The notes under the pieces were generated by a model that searched no databases, was not told the origin of the DNA, and was given only the letters and a program-made list of their open reading frames with translations. Both the position numbers and the translations under genes were made by a program. Of a DNA stretch of 25,444 nt, positions 13,876-21,887 are shown one piece after another; position 1 is the stretch's first letter, and every line of letters begins with the position of its first letter. This DNA is from CAIKZD01 sp041675165 (GTDB lineage Bacteria; Patescibacteriota; Minisyncoccia; Moranbacterales; UBA2206), in the NCBI GenBank assembly GCA_041675165.1, contig JBAYUI010000016.1, positions 1 through 25,444 on the forward strand, written 5' to 3'.

Positions 13876-14280
13876 ATGCGAAAATATGCAAAAGGATCAG
13901 CCACTTCTCTTCTGGTCATCGGAATCGTATTTTTAGCGCTGGTCATTCTGGGCCTTTTCGGTTATTCGGTCTCCAAAGAAACGGCCAAGAAGAAGGCGAT
14001 TGAAAAAGACATTGCCGCGCTCAAGGCGCAGGAGGAAAATATCAAGAAAGAAAATATGGCTCTTTCTGAACGGATCAGTTATCTCAGCAGCAAGGATTAT
14101 CAGGAGATGCAAGCCAAAGATAAGCTCAATCTGCAAAGTCCCGGGGAAAATGTCGTGATCATTGCGCCGAGAAATTCCGCTCAAAACAGCGTTTCTCAAC
14201 CGGCGAAAAATGAAGCCGCCGAGCAATCAGCCGCAGAACCGAACTTCAAAAAATGGCTGACATATTTCTTCAAACCGTAA
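13876..14280 (+). CDS. DivIC/FtsB-like septum formation initiator protein
   Basis: Bitopic cell-division protein of 134 residues. A membrane helix occupies about residues 10-31 and is followed by a coiled coil (about 33-75: ETAKKKAIEKDIAALKAQEE, then ENIKKENMALSERISYL) and the typical post-coil segment MQAKDKLNLQSPGENVVII, which in FtsB and DivIC reads as an ExARexlgmvkpGE-like motif. In other bacteria this protein bridges FtsL and FtsQ/DivIB in the divisome. The C-terminal 35 residues are a low-complexity Ala/Glu/Ser linker ending in FKKWLTYFFKP, an aromatic tail I do not recognise. Start ATG 13876 follows an A-rich region without a strong Shine-Dalgarno. Confidence 0.8.
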   Translation: MRKYAKGSATSLLVIGIVFLALVILGLFGYSVSKETAKKKAIEKDIAALKAQEENIKKENMALSERISYLSSKDYQEMQAKDKLNLQSPGENVVIIAPRNSAQNSVSQPAKNEAAEQSAAEPNFKKWLTYFFKP

Positions 14281-14301
14281 GTTTTTAACCTAAATTGAAT
14301 T

Positions 14302-15375
14302 ATGGATGATCAAGCGAAAAAAACAGGCAAGCAGGTGGCTTGGAGCACGATAGCTATCGCTCTTTTGATTTTTGTCGCGGCCTATTTCATAATGGTGGGA
14401 ATCTTGGTGGTTTCTTCTCCGACGTTGGCAGGGAAAGTCGATCAAAACAGGCTCATCCAAAAAACAGTCGCTCTAGTGCCATATCCCGCGGCTATGGTGG
14501 GTGGCAAAACTATCAGCGACAAGAAACTGTTCGGAGAGTTGGCGAGTGTGCGAAGGTTCTATGAAAATCAAGATTTTTCCAAGCTTGGTATGCGGGTGGA
14601 TTTTTCCACGGAGGACGGGAAAAAACGATTAGAGATCAACGGTAGAAAAATTTTGAATAAATTGATAGATGATGCCATCATCCAAGCAGAAGCCCGAAAA
14701 AGAGGTATCGTTCTGTCGTCGGAGATGATTAATCAGGAAGTTGACCGTATGCTCAAAGAATATGGCACGGGAGATAGCTTGAAGGATAACCTGGAAAAAT
14801 TATATGGCTGGAACGTCGAAGATTTCAAGGAAAATATAGTCAAAAGCGATCTATACACGGAAAAATTGATCGGATATATGCAAGAAAAAGACCCTGCTTT
14901 CGTGGCCGTCAAGGACAAGGTTGTGAAAGCTCAGAATGATCTGAAAGACGGGATGAGTTTTTCTGAAGCAGTCAAGAAATATTCAGAAGGGGAAAGTGCC
15001 AAAGATTCCGGCGAATTGGGCTGGTTCAGCGCCGATCAGATGTTGCCCGAAGTGGCGGTTGCTGTCTTCCCGCTTCCCGTCGGACAACAAAGTGAAATAA
15101 TCCGGAGCAGTATCGGGTATCATATTGTGAAAGTGGAAGACAAAAAGACGGAGAATGACGTGACGAAGGTGAAAGTCAGCCAGATTTTCGTAAGGACCCA
15201 GCCATTTTCTGACTGGCTGAAAGCGGCAGAAAAGAATTATCGCGTAACTGTTTTCCTGAGGGAATTCCGATGGAACAATGATACGCAAGCAGTGGAATTC
15301 CGCGCGGGAGATATGCAAAAGTATGAAAAAGATATGGAAAACAATCCCTCCAGCGATCCGTCGATAATTTTTTAG
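14302..15375 (+). CDS. Membrane-anchored PpiC-type (parvulin) peptidyl-prolyl isomerase
   Basis: A 357-residue foldase acting outside the cytoplasmic membrane. An N-terminal membrane anchor (about residues 14-36) is followed by a SurA-N-like helical chaperone region (about 80-195, including KILNKLIDDAIIQAEARKRG) and a parvulin rotamase domain (about 210-285), with the motifs GMSFSEAVKKYSEG, ESAKDSGELGWFSADQMLPE and IGYHIVKVEDKK. The Gly-Trp-Phe turn and terminal Gly-Tyr-His-Ile-Val are typical of catalytic parvulins. There is no lipobox cysteine, so unlike PrsA it is anchored by the helix. It follows the DivIC-like gene by 21 nt. It probably helps extracytoplasmic proteins fold, consistent with the HtrA gene downstream. 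Confidence 0.88.
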   Translation: MDDQAKKTGKQVAWSTIAIALLIFVAAYFIMVGILVVSSPTLAGKVDQNRLIQKTVALVPYPAAMVGGKTISDKKLFGELASVRRFYENQDFSKLGMRVDFSTEDGKKRLEINGRKILNKLIDDAIIQAEARKRGIVLSSEMINQEVDRMLKEYGTGDSLKDNLEKLYGWNVEDFKENIVKSDLYTEKLIGYMQEKDPAFVAVKDKVVKAQNDLKDGMSFSEAVKKYSEGESAKDSGELGWFSADQMLPEVAVAVFPLPVGQQSEIIRSSIGYHIVKVEDKKTENDVTKVKVSQIFVRTQPFSDWLKAAEKNYRVTVFLREFRWNNDTQAVEFRAGDMQKYEKDMENNPSSDPSIIF

Positions 15376-15407
15376 GGTAAGTTAATTTTTAATTTTAAAA
15401 TAAAACT

Positions 15408-15587
15408 ATGGCTAAGCCAAAAGTGAACGAAGAACTTTGTATCGGTTGTGGAACCTGCGAATCTCTTTGTCCGAACGTGTTCAAAGTGGAAGATGGCAAA
15501 TCTCATGTCATTGCCGAAGATTGTGGAGATTGCAATTGTCAGGAAGTCATCGATAGCTGTCCTGTGAGTGCTATTTCTATGGAATAA
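15408..15587 (+). CDS. Small [4Fe-4S] ferredoxin
   Basis: A 59-residue electron-transfer protein. C11, C14 and C17 (CIGCGTC) with C51 (SCPVSAI) bind one [4Fe-4S] cluster, as in monocluster ferredoxins of the Thermotoga and Desulfovibrio type. C21 and C44 correspond in position to the structural disulfide pair known in those ferredoxins. Two additional cysteines (C39 and C42) come in the DCGDCNCQE segment, which is unusual; they might allow a second cluster or a different disulfide. ATG 15408 lies 32 nt after the PpiC-gene stop in AT-rich sequence with no Shine-Dalgarno. No partner oxidoreductase is encoded nearby. Confidence 0.92.
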   Translation: MAKPKVNEELCIGCGTCESLCPNVFKVEDGKSHVIAEDCGDCNCQEVIDSCPVSAISME

Positions 15588-15666
15588 TTTTTTTCGCACT
15601 TAAAATTAATGGCGTGCCGGAAAGAATTTTTTTGGTTTGATTTTTTCCGCTGCTGCCGATAAGCAT

Positions 15667-16974
15667 ATGGAAAATGAAAAAATAGAGAATCAAACATCGT
15701 CCAACAGTCGAAATGAAGTCAGCCAGAACCCAAAACCCGGTCGCATCCTTTTTGCGGTGGTGGTTTTGGCTGTTTCTGTTTTCATTTCAGCCACAGTAGG
15801 CGGCCTCTTCGGGTTTTTAGCGGCCAAGAACGGCGCTGATCTTCTGGGAAAGATAAGAAGCGGCCGGATCGAAAGTCTGTTTTCAGAAAAACAGGTTTCT
15901 CAACCGGCTCAGATAAGACAAAATATAGTGCAAGAAGATTCAGCGGTGATAGACGTGGTGAAAAGGACCAGTCCATCGGTCGTGAGCATCGTTATCAGCA
16001 AGGACATCCCGGCTGTTACTTCGGATTATTTCGATCCGTTCGGTTTTTTCTCTCAGGGTTCCGGCAATAGGGATGGGAACGGCGCGACTGGAAACGCCCA
16101 GAAACAGGATATCGGCGGCGGCACCGGATTTTTCATCACGGCTGACGGGATGATTGTGACCAATCGGCACGTAGTGGATGATTCCAATGCGAGCTATACC
16201 GTGGTAACGAGCGATGACAAAAAATATCCCGCTAAAGTTTTAGCCGTCGATCCTGTCGGCGATATCGCTGTCATCAAGATCGAAGGTGACAATTTTCCCA
16301 CGCTCGAATTGGGAGATTCCGGTACGGTCCAAGTCGGAGAAACAGTTGTGGCTATCGGTAATTCCTTGGGACAATTTTCCAATACTGTCAGCCGCGGAAT
16401 CATTTCCGGACTGAAAAGGAATGTGACGGCTGGCGGAGAAATCGGCCAGGCGGAGAATCTGACCGGCATAATCCAGACCGACGCGGCGATCAATCCGGGA
16501 AATTCCGGCGGTCCGCTTCTGGATATCGACGGAAAAGTCATCGGGATAAACGTAGCCATCGCTTCGGGCGCGCAAAATATCGGATTTGCCATTCCGTCCG
16601 ATCAAGTGACGAAGATCATCGATCAGGTCAAAAAGACCGGAAAGATCTCCACACCTTTTCTCGGCGTGAGGTACGTCGCTGTCGATGACGCATTGCAGAA
16701 ACAGAATAACTTGCCTTATAATTATGGGGCTTTGATCGCTCGAGGAAATTCCATCACGGATTTTGCGGTCATTCCAGGTTCTCCGGCGGATAAGGCCGGA
16801 TTGGTAGAAAATGACATCATTTTGGAAATCAATGGCACCAAACTGGACGATACCAACGGACAAGGATTGACAGGGTTGATTGCGCAATACAAAGCGGGGG
16901 ACAATGTGACTCTGAAGATCTGGCACAAAGGAAGCACTAAAGATGTGTCGGTGACCTTGGAAGAACGGAAATAG
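15667..16974 (+). CDS. HtrA/DegP-type serine protease with PDZ domain
   Basis: Membrane-anchored quality-control protease of 435 residues. The N-terminus is cytoplasmic, a membrane helix lies at about residues 25-48, then a Ser/Gln-rich linker, a trypsin-like domain (about 90-320) and one PDZ domain (about 330-430). The catalytic triad is complete: His168 in TNRHVV, Asp199 in GDIAVIKI and Ser280 in PGNSGGP. The PDZ carbohydrate-binding-type loop reads FLGVRYVAVD with a following SPADKAGLVENDIIL. The start at ATG 15667 is preferred; an upstream TTG (15637) adds ten residues without obvious support. It is upstream of ClpB and downstream of PpiC, forming a protein-folding neighbourhood. A second, catalytically dead paralog lies at 20557. 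Confidence 0.95.
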   Translation: MENEKIENQTSSNSRNEVSQNPKPGRILFAVVVLAVSVFISATVGGLFGFLAAKNGADLLGKIRSGRIESLFSEKQVSQPAQIRQNIVQEDSAVIDVVKRTSPSVVSIVISKDIPAVTSDYFDPFGFFSQGSGNRDGNGATGNAQKQDIGGGTGFFITADGMIVTNRHVVDDSNASYTVVTSDDKKYPAKVLAVDPVGDIAVIKIEGDNFPTLELGDSGTVQVGETVVAIGNSLGQFSNTVSRGIISGLKRNVTAGGEIGQAENLTGIIQTDAAINPGNSGGPLLDIDGKVIGINVAIASGAQNIGFAIPSDQVTKIIDQVKKTGKISTPFLGVRYVAVDDALQKQNNLPYNYGALIARGNSITDFAVIPGSPADKAGLVENDIILEINGTKLDDTNGQGLTGLIAQYKAGDNVTLKIWHKGSTKDVSVTLEERK

Positions 16975-16994
16975 CGAAATCTCTCAAAACCAAT

Positions 16995-19601
16995 ATGGAT
17001 CTCAATAAACTGACAACCAAATCGCAAGAAGCCCTGCGTAATTCGCAGGAATTGGCTATCATAAAGAACCAGCAGCAGGTGGATGTTTTCCATCTGCTCT
17101 ATTCGTTGATTTCCCAAGTTGATTCTTCCGTGCCGATCATTTTCAAAAAATTAGAGATAGATCTGGAAAAAATCAAGGCGGAGCTTATGCGAGAGATAGA
17201 CAAATATTCGAAATTGACCGCCGGGAACGCGGCGCAGATCTTCATTACGCCCGAGCTCATTATGGTTTTGAGCGGAGCTGAAGATGAAGCGAAGAAGATC
17301 GGTGATGAATATATTTCCACCGAACATCTCTTGATGTCACTGCTACTGAGCAAGACCAAAGCGAAAGAATATCTGGAGAAAAAATTGTTGACGTATGAGA
17401 GTGTTTTGAAAGTGATGTCGGAAATCCGCGGGGCGCAAACGGTGGATACGCCGGAACCGGAAAGGAAATTCCAAGTGATGGAAAAATATACTGTTAACCT
17501 GACCGAATTGGCGAGGAACAAAAAATTGGATCCTGTCATCGGGCGGGACAGCGAGATCCGGCGCGTGATGCAGGTGCTTTCTCGCCGGACTAAGAATAAT
17601 CCGGTTTTGATCGGCGAAGCGGGAACAGGAAAAACAGCAATCGTGGAAGGTTTGGCACAAAGGATCGCCGATGGCGATGTGCCGGAAACGCTTAAGGATA
17701 AATTGCTGGTTTCGTTGGACCTAGGTTCTCTTTTGGCAGGTACGAAATTCCGAGGAGAATTTGAGGAACGGCTGAAAGCGATTATGAATGAGATCGATCG
17801 CGCCAGCGGAAAATATATCCTTTTCATCGATGAATTACACACCTTGGTCGGGGCGGGCGCGATTGAAGGCGCGCTGGATGCTTCGAATATGTTGAAACCC
17901 GCCTTGGCGCGCGGTCGGATTAAAATGATCGGTGCCACTACTACGCGGGAATACCAGCGCTATATCGAAAAAGATGCGGCCTTGGAACGCCGTTTCCAGC
18001 CGATCGTAATCGGAGAACCTTCTTTGGAAGATACGATTGCGATCCTGCGCGGCCTCAAAGAAAAATATGAAGTCCACCACGGCGTGAAGATCACTGACGG
18101 CGCCATCCAAGAAGCGGCCATCCTATCTGACCGCTATATCACCGATCGCTACCTGCCCGACAAGGCAGTGGATCTGATCGATGAAGCCACTTCGGCTCTT
18201 AGGATGGAAATCGATTCTATGCCGGCTGAAATCGATGCCGCCCAAAGATTGACCCGGCGGATGGAAATTGAAAAGAAAGCCTTGGAAAAAGAAAATGATC
18301 CGAATTCGAAGAAAAAGGTCCGTGAACTCAGCAAAAAATTGGCAGAGGTGAAAGAGCAATCGCAAAAAATGATATTGCAATGGAAATCGGAGAAGGACCT
18401 CATCACTGTCATCCGCAAGCATTCGGCTGAGATTGAAAAATTGAAATCGGAAGCGGAAATTGCCGAGCGGAAAATGGAATTGGATAAGGTGGCCGAAATC
18501 CGTTATGGAAAAGTGCCGGAATTGGAAAAGAAAATCACGGAAGAAAAAAGGAAACTGGATAAATTGCAGAGTAATAATTCGATCCTCAAGGAAGAAGTGA
18601 CAGAAGAGGATATTGCCAAGGTAGTTTCCCGTTGGACAGGCATTCCGGTCGTCAAGATGTTACAAGACGAACTTTCCAAATTGACGGAAATGGAACAAGT
18701 CTTGGCGACGCGCGTAGTCGGGCAAGCGGAGGCCATAAAAGCCATTTCCAATGCGGTTAGAAGGTCGCGAGCGGGTATTTCCATCGCCAATCGTCCGATC
18801 GGTTCGTTCATGTTTTTGGGTCCGACGGGCGTGGGGAAGACCGAGCTGGCCAAGGCTTTGGCGGAATTTTTGTTCAACGATGAAGCGGCGATGGTGCGGG
18901 TGGATATGAGTGAATATATGGAATCGCACAGCGTGGCCAAGATCATCGGTTCGCCTCCGGGGTATGTCGGTTATGAAGAAGGTGGACAACTGACGGAAAT
19001 GGTCCGGCGGAAACCGTACAGTGTCATCCTTTTCGATGAGATTGAAAAAGCTCATCCGCAGATCTTCAATATTATGCTGCAAATCCTGGACGAGGGTCAT
19101 CTGACCGATGCCAAAGGACGGAAAGTCAATTTCAAAAATACTGTGATTATTATGACATCTAATGTCGGGTCGGACATAATCTACAAAAGTTCTTTGGGAT
19201 TCGAGGAGGAACAGACGCCTTCGTTCGGAGAAGAAGATATGCGGCAGAAAGTTATGATGTCTCTTCGGGAAAATTTCAAGCCGGAATTCTTGAACCGCTT
19301 GGATGAAATAATCATTTTCCATCCGATCAATCAGAAGATGCTGCAGATGATCATCGACATCGAACTTAAGAATGTCCAGAAAAGATTAGATCCCAAAAAT
19401 ATCAAGCTGGTGCTGTCCGCCGTGGCCAAAAAATATCTGGCGGGAGCGGGCTATGATCCGGCTTATGGCGCGCGTCCGTTGAAGCGGATCATCCAGAACG
19501 AAATTATGGACGAATTGGCACTTCGGATAATTGAGAGTAAGATAAAAGAAGGGGATAAGGTCAAGATAGATATTGAAAAGGATAAGATAGTTTTCAAATG
19601 A
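16995..19601 (+). CDS. clpB: ATP-dependent disaggregase ClpB
   Basis: Hsp100 AAA+ unfoldase of 868 residues, close to the usual ClpB length. Order: Clp-N domain (about 1-145), first AAA+ module with Walker A GEAGTGKTA (about 206-214) and Walker B ILFIDELHTL (about 275), long coiled-coil middle domain (about 400-525) rich in Lys/Glu, second AAA+ module with Walker A GPTGVGKTE (about 608-616) and Walker B VILFDEIEKAH (about 677), and the C-terminal small domain with AYGARPLKRIIQNEI. The full-length middle domain distinguishes ClpB from ClpA and ClpC. It dissolves protein aggregates together with DnaK. It begins 20 nt after the HtrA gene stop, so the two are probably co-transcribed. Confidence 0.96.
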   Translation: MDLNKLTTKSQEALRNSQELAIIKNQQQVDVFHLLYSLISQVDSSVPIIFKKLEIDLEKIKAELMREIDKYSKLTAGNAAQIFITPELIMVLSGAEDEAKKIGDEYISTEHLLMSLLLSKTKAKEYLEKKLLTYESVLKVMSEIRGAQTVDTPEPERKFQVMEKYTVNLTELARNKKLDPVIGRDSEIRRVMQVLSRRTKNNPVLIGEAGTGKTAIVEGLAQRIADGDVPETLKDKLLVSLDLGSLLAGTKFRGEFEERLKAIMNEIDRASGKYILFIDELHTLVGAGAIEGALDASNMLKPALARGRIKMIGATTTREYQRYIEKDAALERRFQPIVIGEPSLEDTIAILRGLKEKYEVHHGVKITDGAIQEAAILSDRYITDRYLPDKAVDLIDEATSALRMEIDSMPAEIDAAQRLTRRMEIEKKALEKENDPNSKKKVRELSKKLAEVKEQSQKMILQWKSEKDLITVIRKHSAEIEKLKSEAEIAERKMELDKVAEIRYGKVPELEKKITEEKRKLDKLQSNNSILKEEVTEEDIAKVVSRWTGIPVVKMLQDELSKLTEMEQVLATRVVGQAEAIKAISNAVRRSRAGISIANRPIGSFMFLGPTGVGKTELAKALAEFLFNDEAAMVRVDMSEYMESHSVAKIIGSPPGYVGYEEGGQLTEMVRRKPYSVILFDEIEKAHPQIFNIMLQILDEGHLTDAKGRKVNFKNTVIIMTSNVGSDIIYKSSLGFEEEQTPSFGEEDMRQKVMMSLRENFKPEFLNRLDEIIIFHPINQKMLQMIIDIELKNVQKRLDPKNIKLVLSAVAKKYLAGAGYDPAYGARPLKRIIQNEIMDELALRIIESKIKEGDKVKIDIEKDKIVFK

Positions 19602-19639
19602 AATTAATAAATAGGGTGGACGAGAATGAAGGTGATGTT

Positions 19640-19700
19640 GTTGGATGGTTAAATTGTTAAATTGTTTTTTAACGATTTAGCCATTCAACAATCTAACAAT
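19640..19700. repeat. 17-bp inverted repeat with tandem units in gap after clpB
   Basis: In the gap 19602-19708, GTTGGATGGTTAAATTG (19640-19656) pairs with CGATTTAGCCATTCAAC (19673-19689) over 17 base pairs including three G-U wobbles, with a 16-nt loop. TTAAATTG occurs twice in tandem on the left (19649-19664), and CAATCTAA/CAATTTT on the right. It could act as an RNA hairpin between the genes; there is no strong T run directly after the stem. Confidence 0.7.
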
Positions 19701-19708
19701 TTTCCATT

Positions 19709-20449
19709 GTGTTCCTAAAGCTCCGCCCATTTTTTTACAGCCTCATTTTTCTGATCGGCTTGGAAACGATAGTTTTGTGGCGCGCTCACGTGTCGATAAT
19801 TATATTTTTCTTGTTGATTTTTTCTATCTATCAAGGGAAGTCCGTGGGGAAAAAATGGAAATTCTCCGTGCTGCCCGCCTTTTTCACGCTGGCGTCTTCA
19901 GCCCTGTTGTATCTCATCTCCTTGCCTTATGAAAAACATACTTTCATAATCCTGACTTCTGGGATGTATTATCTGTCGCTTTTCGGGGCTTATCGTCTGA
20001 ATAGATATGCGCTAGACCGGACCGCGCGCGCGATGAATATGGCAGCCACCGTGTCCACCATTTTTTTCACCTATACGGCGGCTTACGGCTTGTATCTCAA
20101 TTTCTTGGTGCCGCTCTGGGTGCTGATGGCCGTTTATCTCGTGGTTACTCTTCTGGTCAGCTATCAATATTTCTCCATCATAAAGGAAGATGACAAGCGG
20201 ATCGTTTGGGTGTATAGTTTCTTGCTGTCTCTCGCTATGACGGAAATCGTTTGGGCGGTGAATTTCTGGCCCTTCGGCTACTTGACTGTGGGGGTGATTG
20301 CGCTTATACTCTATTATGTGCTTTGGGATCTTATCCAGAGCTATTTCTTGAACCTTTTGAGCCAAAGACGCGTGGTGGCGAATATGATTTTTTTCTCAGT
20401 CATCATCACTCTGGTGCTGCTCAGTTCGAAATGGATCCCTGTAATTTAA
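19709..20449 (+). CDS. Unidentified polytopic membrane protein
   Basis: A 246-residue, strongly hydrophobic protein with about seven predicted membrane helices and short loops. I do not recognise a family. The start codon is taken as GTG 19709; no Shine-Dalgarno is visible, and a later ATG would remove a helix. Charged residues are sparse: KKWK after helix 2 and a KEDDK loop around residue 160. It lies alone between clpB and the pseudo-HtrA gene, separated from each by microrepeat elements. Its hydrophobic pattern (LIFLIGLETIVLW, then YLISLPYEK) is reminiscent of small multi-pass proteins of unknown function in CPR genomes. Membrane localisation is confident; any function is not. Confidence 0.7.
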   Translation: MFLKLRPFFYSLIFLIGLETIVLWRAHVSIIIFFLLIFSIYQGKSVGKKWKFSVLPAFFTLASSALLYLISLPYEKHTFIILTSGMYYLSLFGAYRLNRYALDRTARAMNMAATVSTIFFTYTAAYGLYLNFLVPLWVLMAVYLVVTLLVSYQYFSIIKEDDKRIVWVYSFLLSLAMTEIVWAVNFWPFGYLTVGVIALILYYVLWDLIQSYFLNLLSQRRVVANMIFFSVIITLVLLSSKWIPVI

Positions 20450-20461
20450 CTGTCTGAATCG

Positions 20462-20540
20462 CTGATTATCACCTGATTATCCTGATTGCACGTGAATTTT
20501 TAAATCAGTGAAATCAAGTGTAAATCAGTGAGAATCTGTG
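20462..20540. repeat. Two-arm microrepeat in the 107-nt gap before pseudo-HtrA gene
   Basis: Left arm has CTGATT three times (20462, 20473, 20482). Right arm has four consecutive 10-nt units: TAAATCAGTG (20501), AAATCAAGTG (20511), TAAATCAGTG (20521), AGAATCTGTG (20531). AATCAG is the inverse of CTGATT, so the arms can pair. No promoter is evident in this gap. Confidence 0.75.
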
Positions 20541-20556
20541 GTTCTGATTATATTTT

Positions 20557-21723
20557 ATGCTTAAAAAAATTTCAATCATCCTTGCTATCATATTGGTCGC
20601 TGGCCTAAGTGGAATTTTAGCCGATCATTTCTTGTTCCCTTATCTGACCACGACCGATCTTTTCCAGCGCTATAAATGGTTGGAAAAGTCGGCGGAAAAT
20701 ATCACTGTCATCAATAAGACCGAACAGGTCTATGTCAAGGAAGATTCTTCAGTCGCGCGCCTCATGAGCCCGGTAGTTTCATCCGTGGTCAATGTGATTT
20801 CCTATCCCGATTCGGACGTGAAAAATGTTCCCGCTGCGGATAAATATAAGAATGGAACGGGCATTATCGCTACCAGTGACGGAATGATCATGACCTATGC
20901 GTCAGCTATCGATTACGGAAAGTCTTCCGAGAAGGCCGGTTCTTCTTTGGCATATAAGTATAAGGTCATGACGGCGGACGGGAACCTGTACGATGCTGAT
21001 TTTGTCGGGATCGATTCTTGGAGCAATCTGGCCTTTTTGAAGATAAGCGCCAGCAATCTGCCGGTGATATCCTTCGGTGATTTCGGTAACTATAAGGCGG
21101 GGGAAAAGGTGATTGCTATCGGGAACGATCGGGCTGTTTATCAGAACGATTTCAATACCGGAATTTTGAACAGTTTCGATCCCACTTTCAACATTTCAGG
21201 TCAGGCTCTTTCTGTTCCGGAAAAGATGGAAGGAGTTTTCTTGTCCAATTTTGATCCGGAATATCTTTCAGCCGGCAGTCCGATCGTCGATTATAGCGGA
21301 CAAGTCGTAGGCATTGTCGGTTCTGTCCAAAAACAAGATCGATTGGAATATTTCGAGATTCCGACTGATAAGATCAAGACTGTTTTGAACAAGGTCATCC
21401 AAAACCGATTGGATTCCAATCCGATCTTCGGGGCGTATTATATTCCTGTTACCAAAACGTTGGCGGCCACTCAAAAGCTGGGTGTTGAAAATGGCGCGCT
21501 GATCTATTCCGCTTCCGGGCAACAAGGTCTAGCCATCATCGCCGCTTCACCCGCTGCCAAAGCCGGACTCAAGATCGGAGATATCATCACTAAAGTCAAT
21601 GATACGGACATCAATTTGGACAACAATCTTTCTTCCGTTCTATACACTTTCAAAAAAGGCGACAAGATTCATCTGACGCTCATGCGCGCGGGGCTTAAAA
21701 CCGAACTGGACGTGCAACTATAA
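20557..21723 (+). CDS. Catalytically dead HtrA-like (pseudoprotease) protein with PDZ domain
   Basis: A 388-residue protein with an N-terminal membrane helix (about 5-24), a trypsin-like-fold domain (about 65-280) and a PDZ domain (about 285-385, with SPAAKAGLKIGDIITKVND). It aligns with the HtrA at 15667 along its whole length but all three catalytic positions are replaced: His is Ser116 (TYASAI instead of TNRHVV), Asp is Asn157 (SNLAFLKI instead of GDIAVIKI), and Ser is Ala239 (SAGSPIVD instead of NSGGPLLD). The frame is intact and fold-defining glycines and the PDZ are kept, so it is likely functional as a binding or regulatory protein, not a decaying gene. It might sense misfolded substrates or regulate the active paralog; that is inference. 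Confidence 0.9.
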   Translation: MLKKISIILAIILVAGLSGILADHFLFPYLTTTDLFQRYKWLEKSAENITVINKTEQVYVKEDSSVARLMSPVVSSVVNVISYPDSDVKNVPAADKYKNGTGIIATSDGMIMTYASAIDYGKSSEKAGSSLAYKYKVMTADGNLYDADFVGIDSWSNLAFLKISASNLPVISFGDFGNYKAGEKVIAIGNDRAVYQNDFNTGILNSFDPTFNISGQALSVPEKMEGVFLSNFDPEYLSAGSPIVDYSGQVVGIVGSVQKQDRLEYFEIPTDKIKTVLNKVIQNRLDSNPIFGAYYIPVTKTLAATQKLGVENGALIYSASGQQGLAIIAASPAAKAGLKIGDIITKVNDTDINLDNNLSSVLYTFKKGDKIHLTLMRAGLKTELDVQL

Positions 21724-21750
21724 AAATAGAATCACTTGAAAATTTCCAAA

Positions 21751-21778
21751 AACCGCCGCTTGACAGGCGGTTTTATTT
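21751..21778 (+). terminator. Intrinsic terminator overlapping a promoter
   Basis: AACCGCC (21751-21757) pairs with GGCGGTT (21766-21772), loop GCTTGACA, followed by T-rich sequence. It ends the pseudo-HtrA transcript. The -35 box of the next gene (TTGACA, 21760-21765) lies in the loop of this hairpin. Confidence 0.75.
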
Positions 21779-21788
21779 ATGCTACAAT
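21760..21788 (+). promoter_or_regulatory. Consensus sigma70 promoter of secreted protein gene
   Basis: Perfect TTGACA (21760-21765), 17-nt spacer, TACAAT (21783-21788). Predicted start near 21795, leaving a leader of about 93 nt before ATG 21888. Confidence 0.85.
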
Positions 21789-21828
21789 TATACTTCCGTG
21801 AAGAAAATATGAAACAGTACATTAACCG

Positions 21829-21862
21829 GCCAATAAGCCCTATTGCGGAAAGGGAGATTGGC
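21829..21862 (+). promoter_or_regulatory. Leader hairpin of the secreted protein gene
   Basis: GCCAAT (21829-21834) pairs with ATTGGC (21857-21862), and inside it CCCT (21838-21841) with AGGG (21851-21854). It lies 13 nt before the Shine-Dalgarno AAGGAG (21876-21881). No known riboswitch is recognised; a role in mRNA stability or translation is possible. Confidence 0.5.
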
Positions 21863-21887
21863 TAAAAATAGCAAAAAGGAGAGGAAA

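Noticed and set aside
15637..15666. TTG start giving ten more residues for HtrA
   Set aside because: No Shine-Dalgarno or similarity supports it; ATG 15667 gives a normal N-terminus.
20462..20540. Possible CRISPR array from regularly spaced repeats
   Set aside because: Units are 10 nt, degenerate and adjacent with no spacers; no cas genes are present.
21795..21887. Leader before the secreted protein as a known riboswitch
   Set aside because: A hairpin is visible, but I could not match the conserved core of any riboswitch I know.
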